Shown: positions 7,716 to 14,895 of the stretch, in pieces
Numbering within the stretch: position 1 is the stretch's first letter
How the letters are laid out: every line of letters begins with the position of its first letter
Assembly (NCBI GenBank): GCA_021372245.1
Contig: JAJFUV010000009.1
Coordinates: forward strand, 1 to 43,505
DNA: 43,505 nt
Reading direction: 5' to 3'
Source: Terriglobales bacterium
GTDB lineage: Bacteria > Acidobacteriota > Terriglobia > Bryobacterales > Bryobacteraceae
Program-made: the position numbers and the translations under genes
The notes under the pieces: model-generated
What the model saw: only the letters and a program-made list of their open reading frames with translations
The model's database searches: none
Told to the model about the DNA's origin: nothing

Positions 7716-10153
7716 GATTCACTCCTGGCGAGGGCTTCTAGACCACCATCGAAGCCGTAGCGGGCGAAAGCCTCGCGTTTGCGTTGGTTGTCATAGGGGC
7801 TGTTGGTGTAGAGCCAATAGCCCACGGGATCGACGTTGAGATTGAGGATCTTGGCGAAATCCGGCCGCTTCACCAGGATCTGTTGCTTGGGAACCAGTCG
7901 CGAAATCGCCTGGGATTCGGTGACGTTGAGTTTGAAGGTGCGGCGGTACCATTCCTCGTTCATGCCGGGGTTCGCGAGGAACAACTTCGTGGGGCAGCTC
8001 TCGACAACGATGGGGAGAATCTCCGATTGTTCCAGGTCCTCGCCGGACTGCGTAGCAAGGATCATCGCGGCATTGCGCTTGCGCCAGGTTTTCAGTGCCT
8101 CGACGATGTACAGCCGCGTGGTGGCATTCCGAAAGAACCGCCACGCCTCATCCAGCACGAACCATTTCGACACCGTCTCGGCGCCCGCTTCGTAGATGGC
8201 GGCGTTCGCCCGGTGAAGGATATAGAACAGCAGCGGTTCCAACACCGCCGGGTACTTGTCCATCCCCTCGAAGTCGAACGCCTGAAATCGGGCGAAGGTG
8301 AGGTTATCGGCGACGTTGTCGAAGAGCGCGCCGTACTGGCCGTCTGCGGTCCACTTCTGCATCTGCTCGGCCAGTGGCCGGCGGATCATCCCTAGCAGCG
8401 AGCGGAGCCGGCGAATCTCCTCGGGCGCTTCGTACAGATTGCCGATCGCCTCGTAGATGTCGCGCTCATCGGCGTTGTCCGTCCGGTAGCCGTTCGATTC
8501 GACCAGGACCTTGATGAAGCTGAACAGGAAATGGATGTTCTCCGGTGTCGGTGTCAATGAGAACGGGTTGATCGAGAAACCCAGCTTGTCGATCCCGATC
8601 TTCAGGTAGCTGCCACCGAACATTTGCGTCGTGGCTTCATAGCTACCGCCCAGGTCAAAAATGCAGGTGAACGGCTCGTACTTCTGTAGGTTGGTCAGCA
8701 GGAAGTTGAGAAAGAAGCTCTTGCCGCTGCCCGTGGCGCCCAGGATCAGCGAGTGCGCGATGTCGCCGGCATGCAGGTTGAGGAAGTACGGTGTACCGTG
8801 GTTGGTCTCCAGCAAAGCGAGGTACTCGCGGTTCAGGTGGGCGTTCCACGGCTCGCCCGAACTGTGCGCGAACAGAAACGCCAGGTCGGCATAGCTCGTG
8901 TTCATGAGCCACACGCGGCGCAGGTTGTAGATGTCGTTACCGGGGATGGCAGCGAGCCAGGCGTTCAGCAGGTTATACCGCTCGTCCATCAGCGCCGCGT
9001 CGTGGGTGGAGAAGACTTTGAAGCATTCCGCGGCTGCGTGCTCGGTGCGCTTTGGATCAAGTCCATAAAGAATGATGGTGAGACTGAACTGCCCAAAGTA
9101 GCGGCCCTCGACCTCCATGTCCCGCAGACTCTGGCCGAGGTCAGCGACCTGCGCTACCGCCGAGTCGTCGATCAGCATCTCCTCCGGCCGCACGGCCTGA
9201 TCGCTCATGTTCAGGTAGTTCGACAGCGACGCGCTCGAATTATGGTGGTGGCGGCGATGGCTGTTGATAGCGCGGCGCATTTTGAGGTTGTCCTCGCGCT
9301 TCCATTCCGACACGGCAATGACGTTTGACGGCAATTCCTGCAGGGCGGCGAACGCGTTCGCGTACGTCTGGGCCGGCGGTTCCTTCAAGGTCAGGACGCG
9401 GACGTAGTAGTCGTCCACTTCTAGGTGATCGCGATAGCATTCGAGAGCGGAGTTCGCAAGCTGGTAATCCAGCCCTTCTTCGGAATGAAGCGTCAGGGCA
9501 TCGGATTTGCCGGGCCCGTAGTTCAAGAGCCGGGCGAAAACCCGAAAGGCGTCGTCGACATGGAGCAACTCCATGGCCGCAACGTCGCGAAGCTGGACGA
9601 TGGAGCTCGATACTTTGTTTGCAAGATTGTCGCAGGCCTGCTGTAGGTCGGCTTCCAGCACTTCGAGCGTCTTGCCGTGAGCGAACCACGCGGTGGCTGC
9701 ATGCCGGGGATCTCGAAGTGCTTGCCTGAAGCGGCCCGCCACGGCACTATGGCTCAGATCGGGTTCATGGACGATGACGAAGAATAGATCCAGGGTGTAG
9801 AGCGAGTCTGATTTTCTCGCGAGGTACTCCACGCGATTCTGAACGGCCTGGTGCACGGCAACGTTGGCGTAGTCCTGGTGCGGAAGAACGGCATGATCGC
9901 GCTTCATCATGAGTTGGTATACGCGAAATGCAGCCGGGAAAATGCGCATCGCCGCCTCGAAGCGCCGGGCAATCTGGTCAAGCTGAGGATGATCCAGGCA
10001 TTCATGATCGACACCGCGTACACGGAGAACCTGAAGAACGTGCCCGGCCTTGGTGAGAAACGTGTGCTCGTCGAGCGTTGCATAGAGGCTGATCAGGCTG
10101 TTCAATGCACCTGCTTCGCGATATGCCTTGGTGATTTCACTGAGCCGAACCAT
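7712..10153 (-). CDS. trbE: Type IV secretion ATPase TrbE/VirB4
   Basis: This 813-aa cytoplasmic or membrane-associated ATPase powers pilus assembly and substrate transfer. The N-terminal VirB4/CagE domain (about 1-430) precedes a RecA-like domain with Walker A GATGSGKS at residues 472-479 and Walker B FVLDEAW with D668-E669. A late motif (MILATQSGEDLEQS) matches the glutamine-containing motif of VirB4/HerA ATPases. Length is typical of the family. The gene overlaps the VirB3 gene by 17 bp and the VirB9 gene by 4 bp. It is the only T4SS ATPase seen; VirB11 and VirD4 are not in the window. Confidence 0.95.
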   Translation of the reverse strand: MVRLSEITKAYREAGALNSLISLYATLDEHTFLTKAGHVLQVLRVRGVDHECLDHPQLDQIARRFEAAMRIFPAAFRVYQLMMKRDHAVLPHQDYANVAVHQAVQNRVEYLARKSDSLYTLDLFFVIVHEPDLSHSAVAGRFRQALRDPRHAATAWFAHGKTLEVLEADLQQACDNLANKVSSSIVQLRDVAAMELLHVDDAFRVFARLLNYGPGKSDALTLHSEEGLDYQLANSALECYRDHLEVDDYYVRVLTLKEPPAQTYANAFAALQELPSNVIAVSEWKREDNLKMRRAINSHRRHHHNSSASLSNYLNMSDQAVRPEEMLIDDSAVAQVADLGQSLRDMEVEGRYFGQFSLTIILYGLDPKRTEHAAAECFKVFSTHDAALMDERYNLLNAWLAAIPGNDIYNLRRVWLMNTSYADLAFLFAHSSGEPWNAHLNREYLALLETNHGTPYFLNLHAGDIAHSLILGATGSGKSFFLNFLLTNLQKYEPFTCIFDLGGSYEATTQMFGGSYLKIGIDKLGFSINPFSLTPTPENIHFLFSFIKVLVESNGYRTDNADERDIYEAIGNLYEAPEEIRRLRSLLGMIRRPLAEQMQKWTADGQYGALFDNVADNLTFARFQAFDFEGMDKYPAVLEPLLFYILHRANAAIYEAGAETVSKWFVLDEAWRFFRNATTRLYIVEALKTWRKRNAAMILATQSGEDLEQSEILPIVVESCPTKLFLANPGMNEEWYRRTFKLNVTESQAISRLVPKQQILVKRPDFAKILNLNVDPVGYWLYTNSPYDNQRKREAFARYGFDGGLEALARSES

Positions 10154-10460
10154 GTGCGCCTTCTCTCGTCATCCGGAACAGCTCGCGCCGTGCCGGGTCA
10201 TAGTGATTCCGGAATTTCGAAGAGTTCAGGAGAATCCGCAGGATCTGCGGGTCCGTGGCCGTCGCCCAGCGTGCAAAGGCGTACAGCCCCGTGAACATCA
10301 CGATGCCGCTCACGAGCGACGCGAAGAAATTGAAAGTGGCTGCCCCCATGATGACGGCGAGGAAGAACAGCTTCCGCTCGGCGCCCCAAATCGTGAGGGG
10401 ATGGTTGATCGATTTATAGACGCGATGCAGATTCGGTTCGTTCATCGTTGGATCGGCCAT
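10137..10460 (-). CDS. trbD: Type IV secretion protein TrbD/VirB3
   Basis: This 107-aa inner-membrane protein has two adjacent hydrophobic helices (about 31-47 and 48-66). It carries the VirB3/TrbD pattern NLHRVYKSINHPLTIWGAE before the helices and a basic DPQILRILLNSSKFRNHYDP region after them. The start at 10460 is chosen because GGAGG lies 8 nt upstream. The frame remains open much further upstream, but that part overlaps the VirB2 gene and looks non-coding. The family protein binds VirB4 and is needed for pilus biogenesis. The 3' end overlaps the VirB4 gene by 17 bp. Confidence 0.88.
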   Translation of the reverse strand: MADPTMNEPNLHRVYKSINHPLTIWGAERKLFFLAVIMGAATFNFFASLVSGIVMFTGLYAFARWATATDPQILRILLNSSKFRNHYDPARRELFRMTREGAHGSAQ

Positions 10461-10495
10461 AGAGGCAGCCTCCGCGCGGAAGAGTGAGGGGTCGT

Positions 10496-10819
10496 TTATG
10501 GGAAGAGCCACGCCATGAAGTTGACGGCGCCGATGGCCATGCCGACGCCGAACACGATGCCGGCGAGCATCTTTTTCGACTGCCCCTCGCCGAAAGCGAA
10601 CATCAAGCCACCCACCACGATTGCCACCAGGGCCAAGCCCCTCGCAATCGGGCCGGTAAATGCCGTCTGCAACACCTGGACTGCGTTTTCCCAGGGGTCG
10701 CTCTGGGCATAGACCCGAGAACTCGCCAACAGCAGCGCTGCCGGAACAACGAATCTTGGGCGGTGACGAATCCAGTCCGCCAGGGTCGAGTACGATTTCC
10801 GGAAACGGTGAAACTTCAT
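10496..10819 (-). CDS. trbC: Type IV secretion major pilin TrbC/VirB2
   Basis: This 107-aa pilin precursor starts MKFHRFRKSYSTLADW with a basic leader, then a signal-like hydrophobic stretch ending in ASSRVYAQSDPW (cleavage probably after YAQ). The mature part holds two hydrophobic helices (ARGLALVAIVVGGLMFAFG and MLAGIVFGVGMAIGAVNFM) separated by a short polar loop, the layout of VirB2/TrbC pilins. The start at 10819 is supported by AAGGAG 7 nt upstream; a start 10 codons earlier is possible but lacks this site. It is the first gene of the visible operon, facing a divergent sigma-factor gene. Confidence 0.9.
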   Translation of the reverse strand: MKFHRFRKSYSTLADWIRHRPRFVVPAALLLASSRVYAQSDPWENAVQVLQTAFTGPIARGLALVAIVVGGLMFAFGEGQSKKMLAGIVFGVGMAIGAVNFMAWLFP

Positions 10820-11077
10820 CGGTGATCTCCTTCGCGATTTGCCCTTCAATCAGACACGAGGTTCTGCCGGCGGAAAATGTGACCTCATGTTCGCGCATAA
10901 ATGCGGCAGAGTATTGCGCGTAATGTTACTCGCACGCTAACAATGCGCGACTACAAAGTCATGGACATTTCTGGGCGCCAGCGTCTATTTGTTTTCTAAT
11001 GGGGTGCATTGCCTGATTACTCGCAGATCAATCGTGCGTGCGCCCCAGGAAGCTTCCGAAGATGCGAGATCACTCAC
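10820..11077. promoter_or_regulatory. Divergent intergenic region between T4SS operon and sigma factor
   Basis: This 258-bp non-coding region lies between two divergent transcription units, so it should hold the promoters of both. It is more AT-rich than its surroundings around 10900-11000 and carries several near-identical GCGCG-centred words (gttcgcgc, attgcgcg, aatgcgcg) and a short palindrome (gtaatgttac at 10920-10929). No confident -35/-10 pair was recognised in either direction, which would fit recognition by a dedicated ECF-like sigma. Confidence 0.4.
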
Positions 11078-11782
11078 ATGCAAGCCAACCTCCCCCACGC
11101 AAACGGTTTCGATCCCAGACTCGTTCTGTGGGTCAGTCCAGTGGACGATCAAGCCACTCCTGTCGATCCCGCGTTCCTGCAGGCAGCGGAGAGGATTGGA
11201 GGCGACTTCTTCCTCTATCGCGCTCGCGAGTTGAACGATGGCTCCCGTGCCTTGGAACTCGCTGAAAAGGCCGTGCACAAGGCATCCCGCGCTCGCAAGT
11301 CCCGGCCGGTGGAAGATCCGGTGGCATACCTGTTTCGTACGTTTACCAACATGGTGGACGCCGAACTGGAGCGCTCCCGGCGATTTCGGTCGCTCTCCGA
11401 CGATGTGATGCGGGCGGTCGGAAGGCGTGACCGGACCGGGTCACAACGGGAAGTGGATCGTTCGCTGGAGTGGCAAGAGGTGCTGGACTCTGTCGACGAA
11501 ACTATGCAGTTTGTGTTGTGGCAACTGTATTGGGGCTTCAGCATCAAGGAGATTGCCGATGAGATCGGAGTCACGCCGAACACTCTTTCCCAACGGCTCA
11601 GCCGGATGCGAAAGCAGCTAAAGAAAACGCTTGACCCAACGGCCATACCGGACCGACTATCGAAAGTTAATGGCACGCGAAAAGTCCCCCGAACTCACCC
11701 TGGAAGAGATCTTCCAGCAGATGGAGCGGACCGCGCTCCAGGACCATCCAAACCCAACGCGTCGCGGGTGTCCGGATGGTGA
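11078..11782 (+). CDS. ECF-like RNA polymerase sigma factor of the ICE
   Basis: The protein is 234 aa from the ATG at 11078. The frame is open to a TTG at 11009, and neither start has a clear ribosome binding site. Residues about 30-105 resemble sigma region 2 (ALELAEKAVHKASRAR, then DPVAYLFRTFTNMVDAEL). Residues about 130-185 form a region-4 helix-turn-helix (MQFVLWQLYWGFSIKEIADE followed by IGVTPNTLSQRLSRMRKQL). The last roughly 50 residues are low-complexity and overlap the next gene in another frame, so they may be tolerated read-through rather than a domain. Divergence from the pilin gene suggests it controls the conjugation operon. Confidence 0.75.
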   Translation: MQANLPHANGFDPRLVLWVSPVDDQATPVDPAFLQAAERIGGDFFLYRARELNDGSRALELAEKAVHKASRARKSRPVEDPVAYLFRTFTNMVDAELERSRRFRSLSDDVMRAVGRRDRTGSQREVDRSLEWQEVLDSVDETMQFVLWQLYWGFSIKEIADEIGVTPNTLSQRLSRMRKQLKKTLDPTAIPDRLSKVNGTRKVPRTHPGRDLPADGADRAPGPSKPNASRVSGW

Positions 11783-11900
11783 GACGCTGGAAGCGTTTGC
11801 CCGAAACCCGAAAGCGTTTGCGATACGCGACCCGATCTTCGAACACCTGGCGCAGTGTTCGCCGTGCTTCCAGTTCGTGCAGGAACGGCGCAGGCGCTGA
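11670..11900 (+). CDS. Small zinc-finger-like protein, candidate anti-sigma factor
   Basis: This 76-aa protein begins MAREKSPELTLEEIFQQMER and ends with H-x3-C-x2-C (HLAQCSPC), the zinc-binding pattern of small anti-sigma (zf-HC2-like) domains. An additional Cys lies at RRGCPDG. There is no membrane segment, so it would act as a soluble partner. It overlaps the sigma-factor gene by 113 bp in a different frame and is translated with it. Its stop sits inside a strong hairpin. The anti-sigma role is inferred from motif and neighbour only. Confidence 0.6.
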   Translation: MAREKSPELTLEEIFQQMERTALQDHPNPTRRGCPDGETLEAFARNPKAFAIRDPIFEHLAQCSPCFQFVQERRRR

Positions 11901-11910
11901 GCCTGCGCCG
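11886..11910. terminator. Hairpin terminator between convergent genes
   Basis: A perfect 10-bp stem (cggcgcaggc at 11886-11895 with its complement at 11901-11910) encloses a 5-nt loop that contains the stop codon of the anti-sigma-like gene. It lies 10 bp from the end of the convergent ArdC-like gene and could stop transcription from both sides. No T-run follows in either direction, so it is an unusual intrinsic terminator or acts mainly as a barrier. Confidence 0.5.
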
Positions 11911-11919
11911 TCGCACGTG

Positions 11920-12741
11920 TCAGGCCGCTGCGCGTTCCTCCGATTGGGCGGACTGGATGGCGTTGAGGATCTCGGCGGCAGTCTGTTGCACAATGGCGAG
12001 AGATTCGGCCAATGTCGCCTTACCGCCCGCGTGTAGCTGAATGTAGTCGGCGCTGGCACTGTTCACATCAAGACCGATAGCGCTGGACACCACGAACGCC
12101 ACCGCTTCCGCTTCGGTTTCCCGCACGGTGTGCGAAGTCTGCGTCCGGCGTTCCTCTCGATGCAACAGCTCATGGCCCGTCTCATGCACCAGCGTAGAGA
12201 AGGTCTCCGCCGGTGACAGATTCGGACGCACCGTGATCTTGCCGCCCGAAGAGGCGCCGCTCGCGGGTGCGATGCGGTCCGAGAATTCGAGGGCAATTCC
12301 TTTTGCCGCGATGAAGGCTTTCAATCGCTCTGTGTATTCGGCCGGGTCGCCCTGAACCGTCGCGAATGCCGCCAAGGGTTCACCGTCGGTCTGGCTGACG
12401 TCGAACACGTGCGCCGCGCGAAAACCAAACACGCGGGTCTGCCGGTCTTCGGTCAGTTCGTCGTCCGCCTTCTTACGCCCCACCATCGGGGCAAGGATGA
12501 CGATACCTTTCTCGCCCTTCCGGACGTAGCGCCGCAGCTTGAGCCATGCCTGAAACCCCGCAACGTGCGTTGCATCGGGCCGTTGGCTATAGATCAGCAG
12601 GCAATTGCCCCAACTGTACTTCCGAAAGCGGGACATCAGGCGGAGGTAGTTCTTGAGCGTCTCACTCTGGCCCTGCTCCAAAGCGGCCATCAATCGATCA
12701 AGGGCGTCTTCACTCAGTTTTTTGGCTTGTTCCGTGTTCAT
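11920..12741 (-). CDS. ArdC-like antirestriction protein (ssDNA-binding domain plus zinc peptidase-like domain)
   Basis: This 273-aa protein starts at MNTEQAKKLSEDALDRLM, chosen for the GAGGAG site 8 nt upstream. Residues about 10-125 match the ArdC N-terminal domain (YLRLMSRFRKYSWGNCLLI, then GFQAWLKLRRYVRKGEKGI), which binds single-stranded DNA. The C-terminal part holds a metallopeptidase motif (LVHETGHELLH) with a distal acidic segment (RETEAEAVAFVV), as in ArdC and related plasmid proteins. ArdC-type proteins protect incoming conjugative DNA from restriction. It lies next to an SSB gene in the same orientation, as expected for early transfer genes. Confidence 0.85.
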   Translation of the reverse strand: MNTEQAKKLSEDALDRLMAALEQGQSETLKNYLRLMSRFRKYSWGNCLLIYSQRPDATHVAGFQAWLKLRRYVRKGEKGIVILAPMVGRKKADDELTEDRQTRVFGFRAAHVFDVSQTDGEPLAAFATVQGDPAEYTERLKAFIAAKGIALEFSDRIAPASGASSGGKITVRPNLSPAETFSTLVHETGHELLHREERRTQTSHTVRETEAEAVAFVVSSAIGLDVNSASADYIQLHAGGKATLAESLAIVQQTAAEILNAIQSAQSEERAAA

Positions 12742-12806
12742 GTTCGTCTCTCCTCTCAGGCGCATCGCGCCGCGCCGCGTGGTTCCCTTCGCCGCTGGAC
12801 GTGCCC

Positions 12807-13187
12807 TTAGAAGGGCACGTCGGACGGCTCCGCCTCCTGAGGAACGGCTTCGGTCTGTTGCTGGGCACGGTCGAGTTTGAGGATGGACTTGGTTCGGATC
12901 TCGACGATGCGATACGTCACGCCGTCCTTCTGGTACTCACGGCTGCGCAGTTCGCCTTCCACCTGGAGGTGCGCACCCTTCTTGAGGCCGCCCGCAAAGT
13001 CCGCGAACTTCACGCCCCAGACGATGCAGCGATGCCACTCCGTGCGGGACTGCCATTCGCCGTTGCGATCCTTCCAGGAATCCTTGGTCGCCAGCGAGAG
13101 GACCGTGTAAGGGACGTCGTTCTTGGTGGTTCGCTTCTCCGCGTCCTTGCCGAGAAAGCCGATGAGAGTAGTTCTGTTCTGGTACAT
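12807..13187 (-). CDS. ssb: Single-stranded DNA-binding protein (paralogue 1)
   Basis: This 126-aa OB-fold protein starts MYQNRTTLIGFLGKDAEKR, the usual SSB opening; GGAG precedes this ATG by 7 nt. The core has WHRCIVWGVKFADFAGGLKKG and HLQVEGELRSREY, both typical of bacterial SSBs. It ends with the acidic-Pro-Phe tip (SDVPF) that recruits partner proteins in the family. It is shorter than housekeeping SSBs because the glycine-rich linker is almost absent. It would coat the transferred strand in the recipient. It lies 65 bp upstream of the ArdC-like gene, probably one unit. Confidence 0.92.
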   Translation of the reverse strand: MYQNRTTLIGFLGKDAEKRTTKNDVPYTVLSLATKDSWKDRNGEWQSRTEWHRCIVWGVKFADFAGGLKKGAHLQVEGELRSREYQKDGVTYRIVEIRTKSILKLDRAQQQTEAVPQEAEPSDVPF

Positions 13188-13382
13188 GGTGTTTCTCCGT
13201 TTCTGCCCCGTTCGCTCGGGGCACACATCCCGGAGGGCGCGAGGCGCGCTGCTCCCAAGGCAAGGGCTGCATTTTCAGGAAGGGGACCCAAACTCGTTTT
13301 GGGGAAGGAGTCCGGAAAAAGCAGAAGCCCGCAGTCCGCCGGGCGCAGCTACAGCGCCGAAGCGGTGCCCGAGTGAAAAGGG

Positions 13383-13742
13383 GTGAACGGGAAACCCGCC
13401 AGAGCAGGACCTCGATGGCCGATTACGCAGGACGCTGAAGGCAACAGCAGGGAGACGCCCCACGAGACTGTCGCGCTGGCCGGGTTCCTGGATGGGACGG
13501 CGGAAACGATGGCGGTCGGAGAGTGGCAAATCCGGCTGGGGCTGTTCCCGCAGATCTGCAGGCCGTTACGGGTGCGCCTCAGTGGAAGGCCTTACAGCCG
13601 CGAAGCCGAGATGGCACATCGCTATGAAGACAAGATCAAGTCGATACTCGACTGTGCGAAACGGCCGAAGATGAGCATCCAATACGAGCCTGCCGGCGTG
13701 CTTCTTCACCACGGACGCGATCTGCTCCGGCGCAGACGGTGA
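13383..13742 (+). CDS. Hypothetical protein between the two SSB genes
   Basis: This open frame of 119 codons starts at a GTG; a more likely ATG start lies at 13509, giving 77 residues (beginning MAVGEWQIRLGLFPQICRPL). It does not overlap any other supported gene, and its codon third positions are GC-rich like its neighbours. The C-terminus is basic (GRDLLRRRR). No family, signal or membrane segment is recognised. It is oriented opposite to both SSB genes. It may be a small ICE gene or a chance frame. Confidence 0.35.
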   Translation: MNGKPARAGPRWPITQDAEGNSRETPHETVALAGFLDGTAETMAVGEWQIRLGLFPQICRPLRVRLSGRPYSREAEMAHRYEDKIKSILDCAKRPKMSIQYEPAGVLLHHGRDLLRRRR

Positions 13743-13756
13743 GCGCCAGCAGCGCC

Positions 13757-14161
13757 TCAGGAGAGCGAAGGTGACGAGGAAGTTCCCGATTGCGAGCTGT
13801 CGGTTTCCACGTCAAGGGGTACCGATTCCGGCGGGCCCCAGGCGTTCTTGAGCTGGAGAATCGTGCCAACACGAATCTCAGACATTCTCTGGGTGCTGCC
13901 GTCCTTCTGATACTCACGGCTGCGAAGCTCTCCCTCGACTTGAAGGTGCGCGCCACGTTTCAGCGCCGCCACTTCGATGAAGCGGGCGCCCCAGGCGACG
14001 CAGCGATGATATTCGGAATGTGTTTTCCAGCCGCCGGCTTTGTCGCGCCAGGAGCTCTTAGTGACGAGCGTCAAGACCGCATACGGAGTATCGCCATCGC
14101 TCCCGCGCGCCTCGGCATCGCGGGCCAGATAGCCAACCAGGGCAACATGATTCCGGTACAT
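13757..14161 (-). CDS. Single-stranded DNA-binding protein (paralogue 2)
   Basis: This 134-aa SSB starts at MYRNHVALVGYLARDAEARG. Earlier in-frame ATGs up to 14233 exist but would cross the palindromic operator candidate and add residues unlike any SSB. The OB-fold core parallels paralogue 1 (YHRCVAWGARFIEV, then HLQVEGELRSREYQKDG), but the tail is Ser-rich (ending SSSPSLS) and lacks the DVPF-type tip. It may therefore bind DNA without recruiting the usual partners. It is divergent from the XRE regulator gene, which may repress it. Confidence 0.85.
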   Translation of the reverse strand: MYRNHVALVGYLARDAEARGSDGDTPYAVLTLVTKSSWRDKAGGWKTHSEYHRCVAWGARFIEVAALKRGAHLQVEGELRSREYQKDGSTQRMSEIRVGTILQLKNAWGPPESVPLDVETDSSQSGTSSSPSLS

Positions 14162-14178
14162 GGGCGGCCCAAAATGAG

Positions 14179-14203
14179 GCGTATATGCCGTTGGCCTATA
14201 CGC
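14179..14203. promoter_or_regulatory. 25-bp palindrome, candidate operator of the XRE regulator
   Basis: A nearly perfect palindrome has arms gcgtata (14179-14185) and tatacgc (14197-14203), with an inner gcc/ggc pair around a gtt centre. It lies in the 70-bp gap between the divergent SSB paralogue 2 and XRE regulator genes, where an XRE dimer would control both promoters. Confidence 0.55.
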
Positions 14204-14231
14204 AGCTACCATACCACCATGAAGTCTTGCC

Positions 14232-14507
14232 ATGCAACGGCGCGGACGCCAGATTCAGCCGACCAATCTCAGGCGGAAAGCCATTGGAGTGATCGTGTGC
14301 GAGTTCCGCAAGGAGGCGGGATTCTCACAAGAGCGGCTGAGCGCCGACTGCGGTTTTGAACGGACCTATATCAGCAGGGTGGAGCGGGGCATCCTCAATC
14401 CGACGGCCATTCGCCTTTGGATGATCGCCGACGCTCTCAGCGCACCGTTCTACGAGATGGTGAGGCGCATGGAAGGGTGGGTCGCGGAACGGCAGAAATT
14501 GCGTTAG
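14232..14507 (+). CDS. XRE-family helix-turn-helix transcriptional regulator
   Basis: This 91-aa protein consists mainly of a Cro/CI-type helix-turn-helix (about 20-75): VCEFRKEAGFSQERLSADCG, then FERTYISRVERGILNPTAIR. The core FSQERLS...YISRVERG is characteristic of the XRE family. There is no second domain. It is divergent from SSB paralogue 2 and has a palindromic operator candidate upstream. It probably autoregulates and represses the ssDNA-protection genes or further ICE functions. Confidence 0.85.
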   Translation: MQRRGRQIQPTNLRRKAIGVIVCEFRKEAGFSQERLSADCGFERTYISRVERGILNPTAIRLWMIADALSAPFYEMVRRMEGWVAERQKLR

Positions 14508-14895
14508 GCCCTACGGGATCACTTGGTGGTAGTTCGGCCTGCTGCCCGACAAGCAGATGCGTCGGACACCTTATAGCCACGGCGGAAATCACGCTGCTGC
14601 CTACTCGGCAGGTGCGTGACGATCCACCTCTTCGAGGGCACCGGGATCACACGGGCTCCGCTCATTGGTGCCATCGGAGAACGACCGTGAAATTCGGTGA
14701 ATCTGCACCCCGACGATGAGTTACCAGACGACCACGTGAACACGAACCGTACACCGGAGGTTGCTCTGAAACATTTGCTAGCCAATCGCAATGTGCGTCG
14801 GACACATCCCCGGAATGGGCGTAGTATGTCCAAGTGGTCTAGCGGGCATTGTCAGGCTATGCGCCGGCTTGTGGGAGTGATCCGCCGTGCTTAGC
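14508..14895. other. 388-bp stretch without a supported gene
   Basis: Short open frames exist on both strands, but none has a start site or a recognisable product. A 12-bp direct repeat (tgcgtcggacac) occurs at 14558-14569 and 14794-14805. The stretch separates the transfer genes from the defence cargo and could be a recombination scar. No intact insertion-sequence end was identified. Confidence 0.5.

Noticed and set aside
10461..10898. Upstream extension of the VirB3 frame to 253 codons
   Set aside because: It runs antiphase through the VirB2 gene; the MADPTMNEPN start has a good ribosome site and the expected VirB3 length.
14558..14805. 12-bp direct repeat tgcgtcggacac as insertion-sequence scar
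   Set aside because: It is too short, with no inverted ends or transposase remnant, to support a named element.
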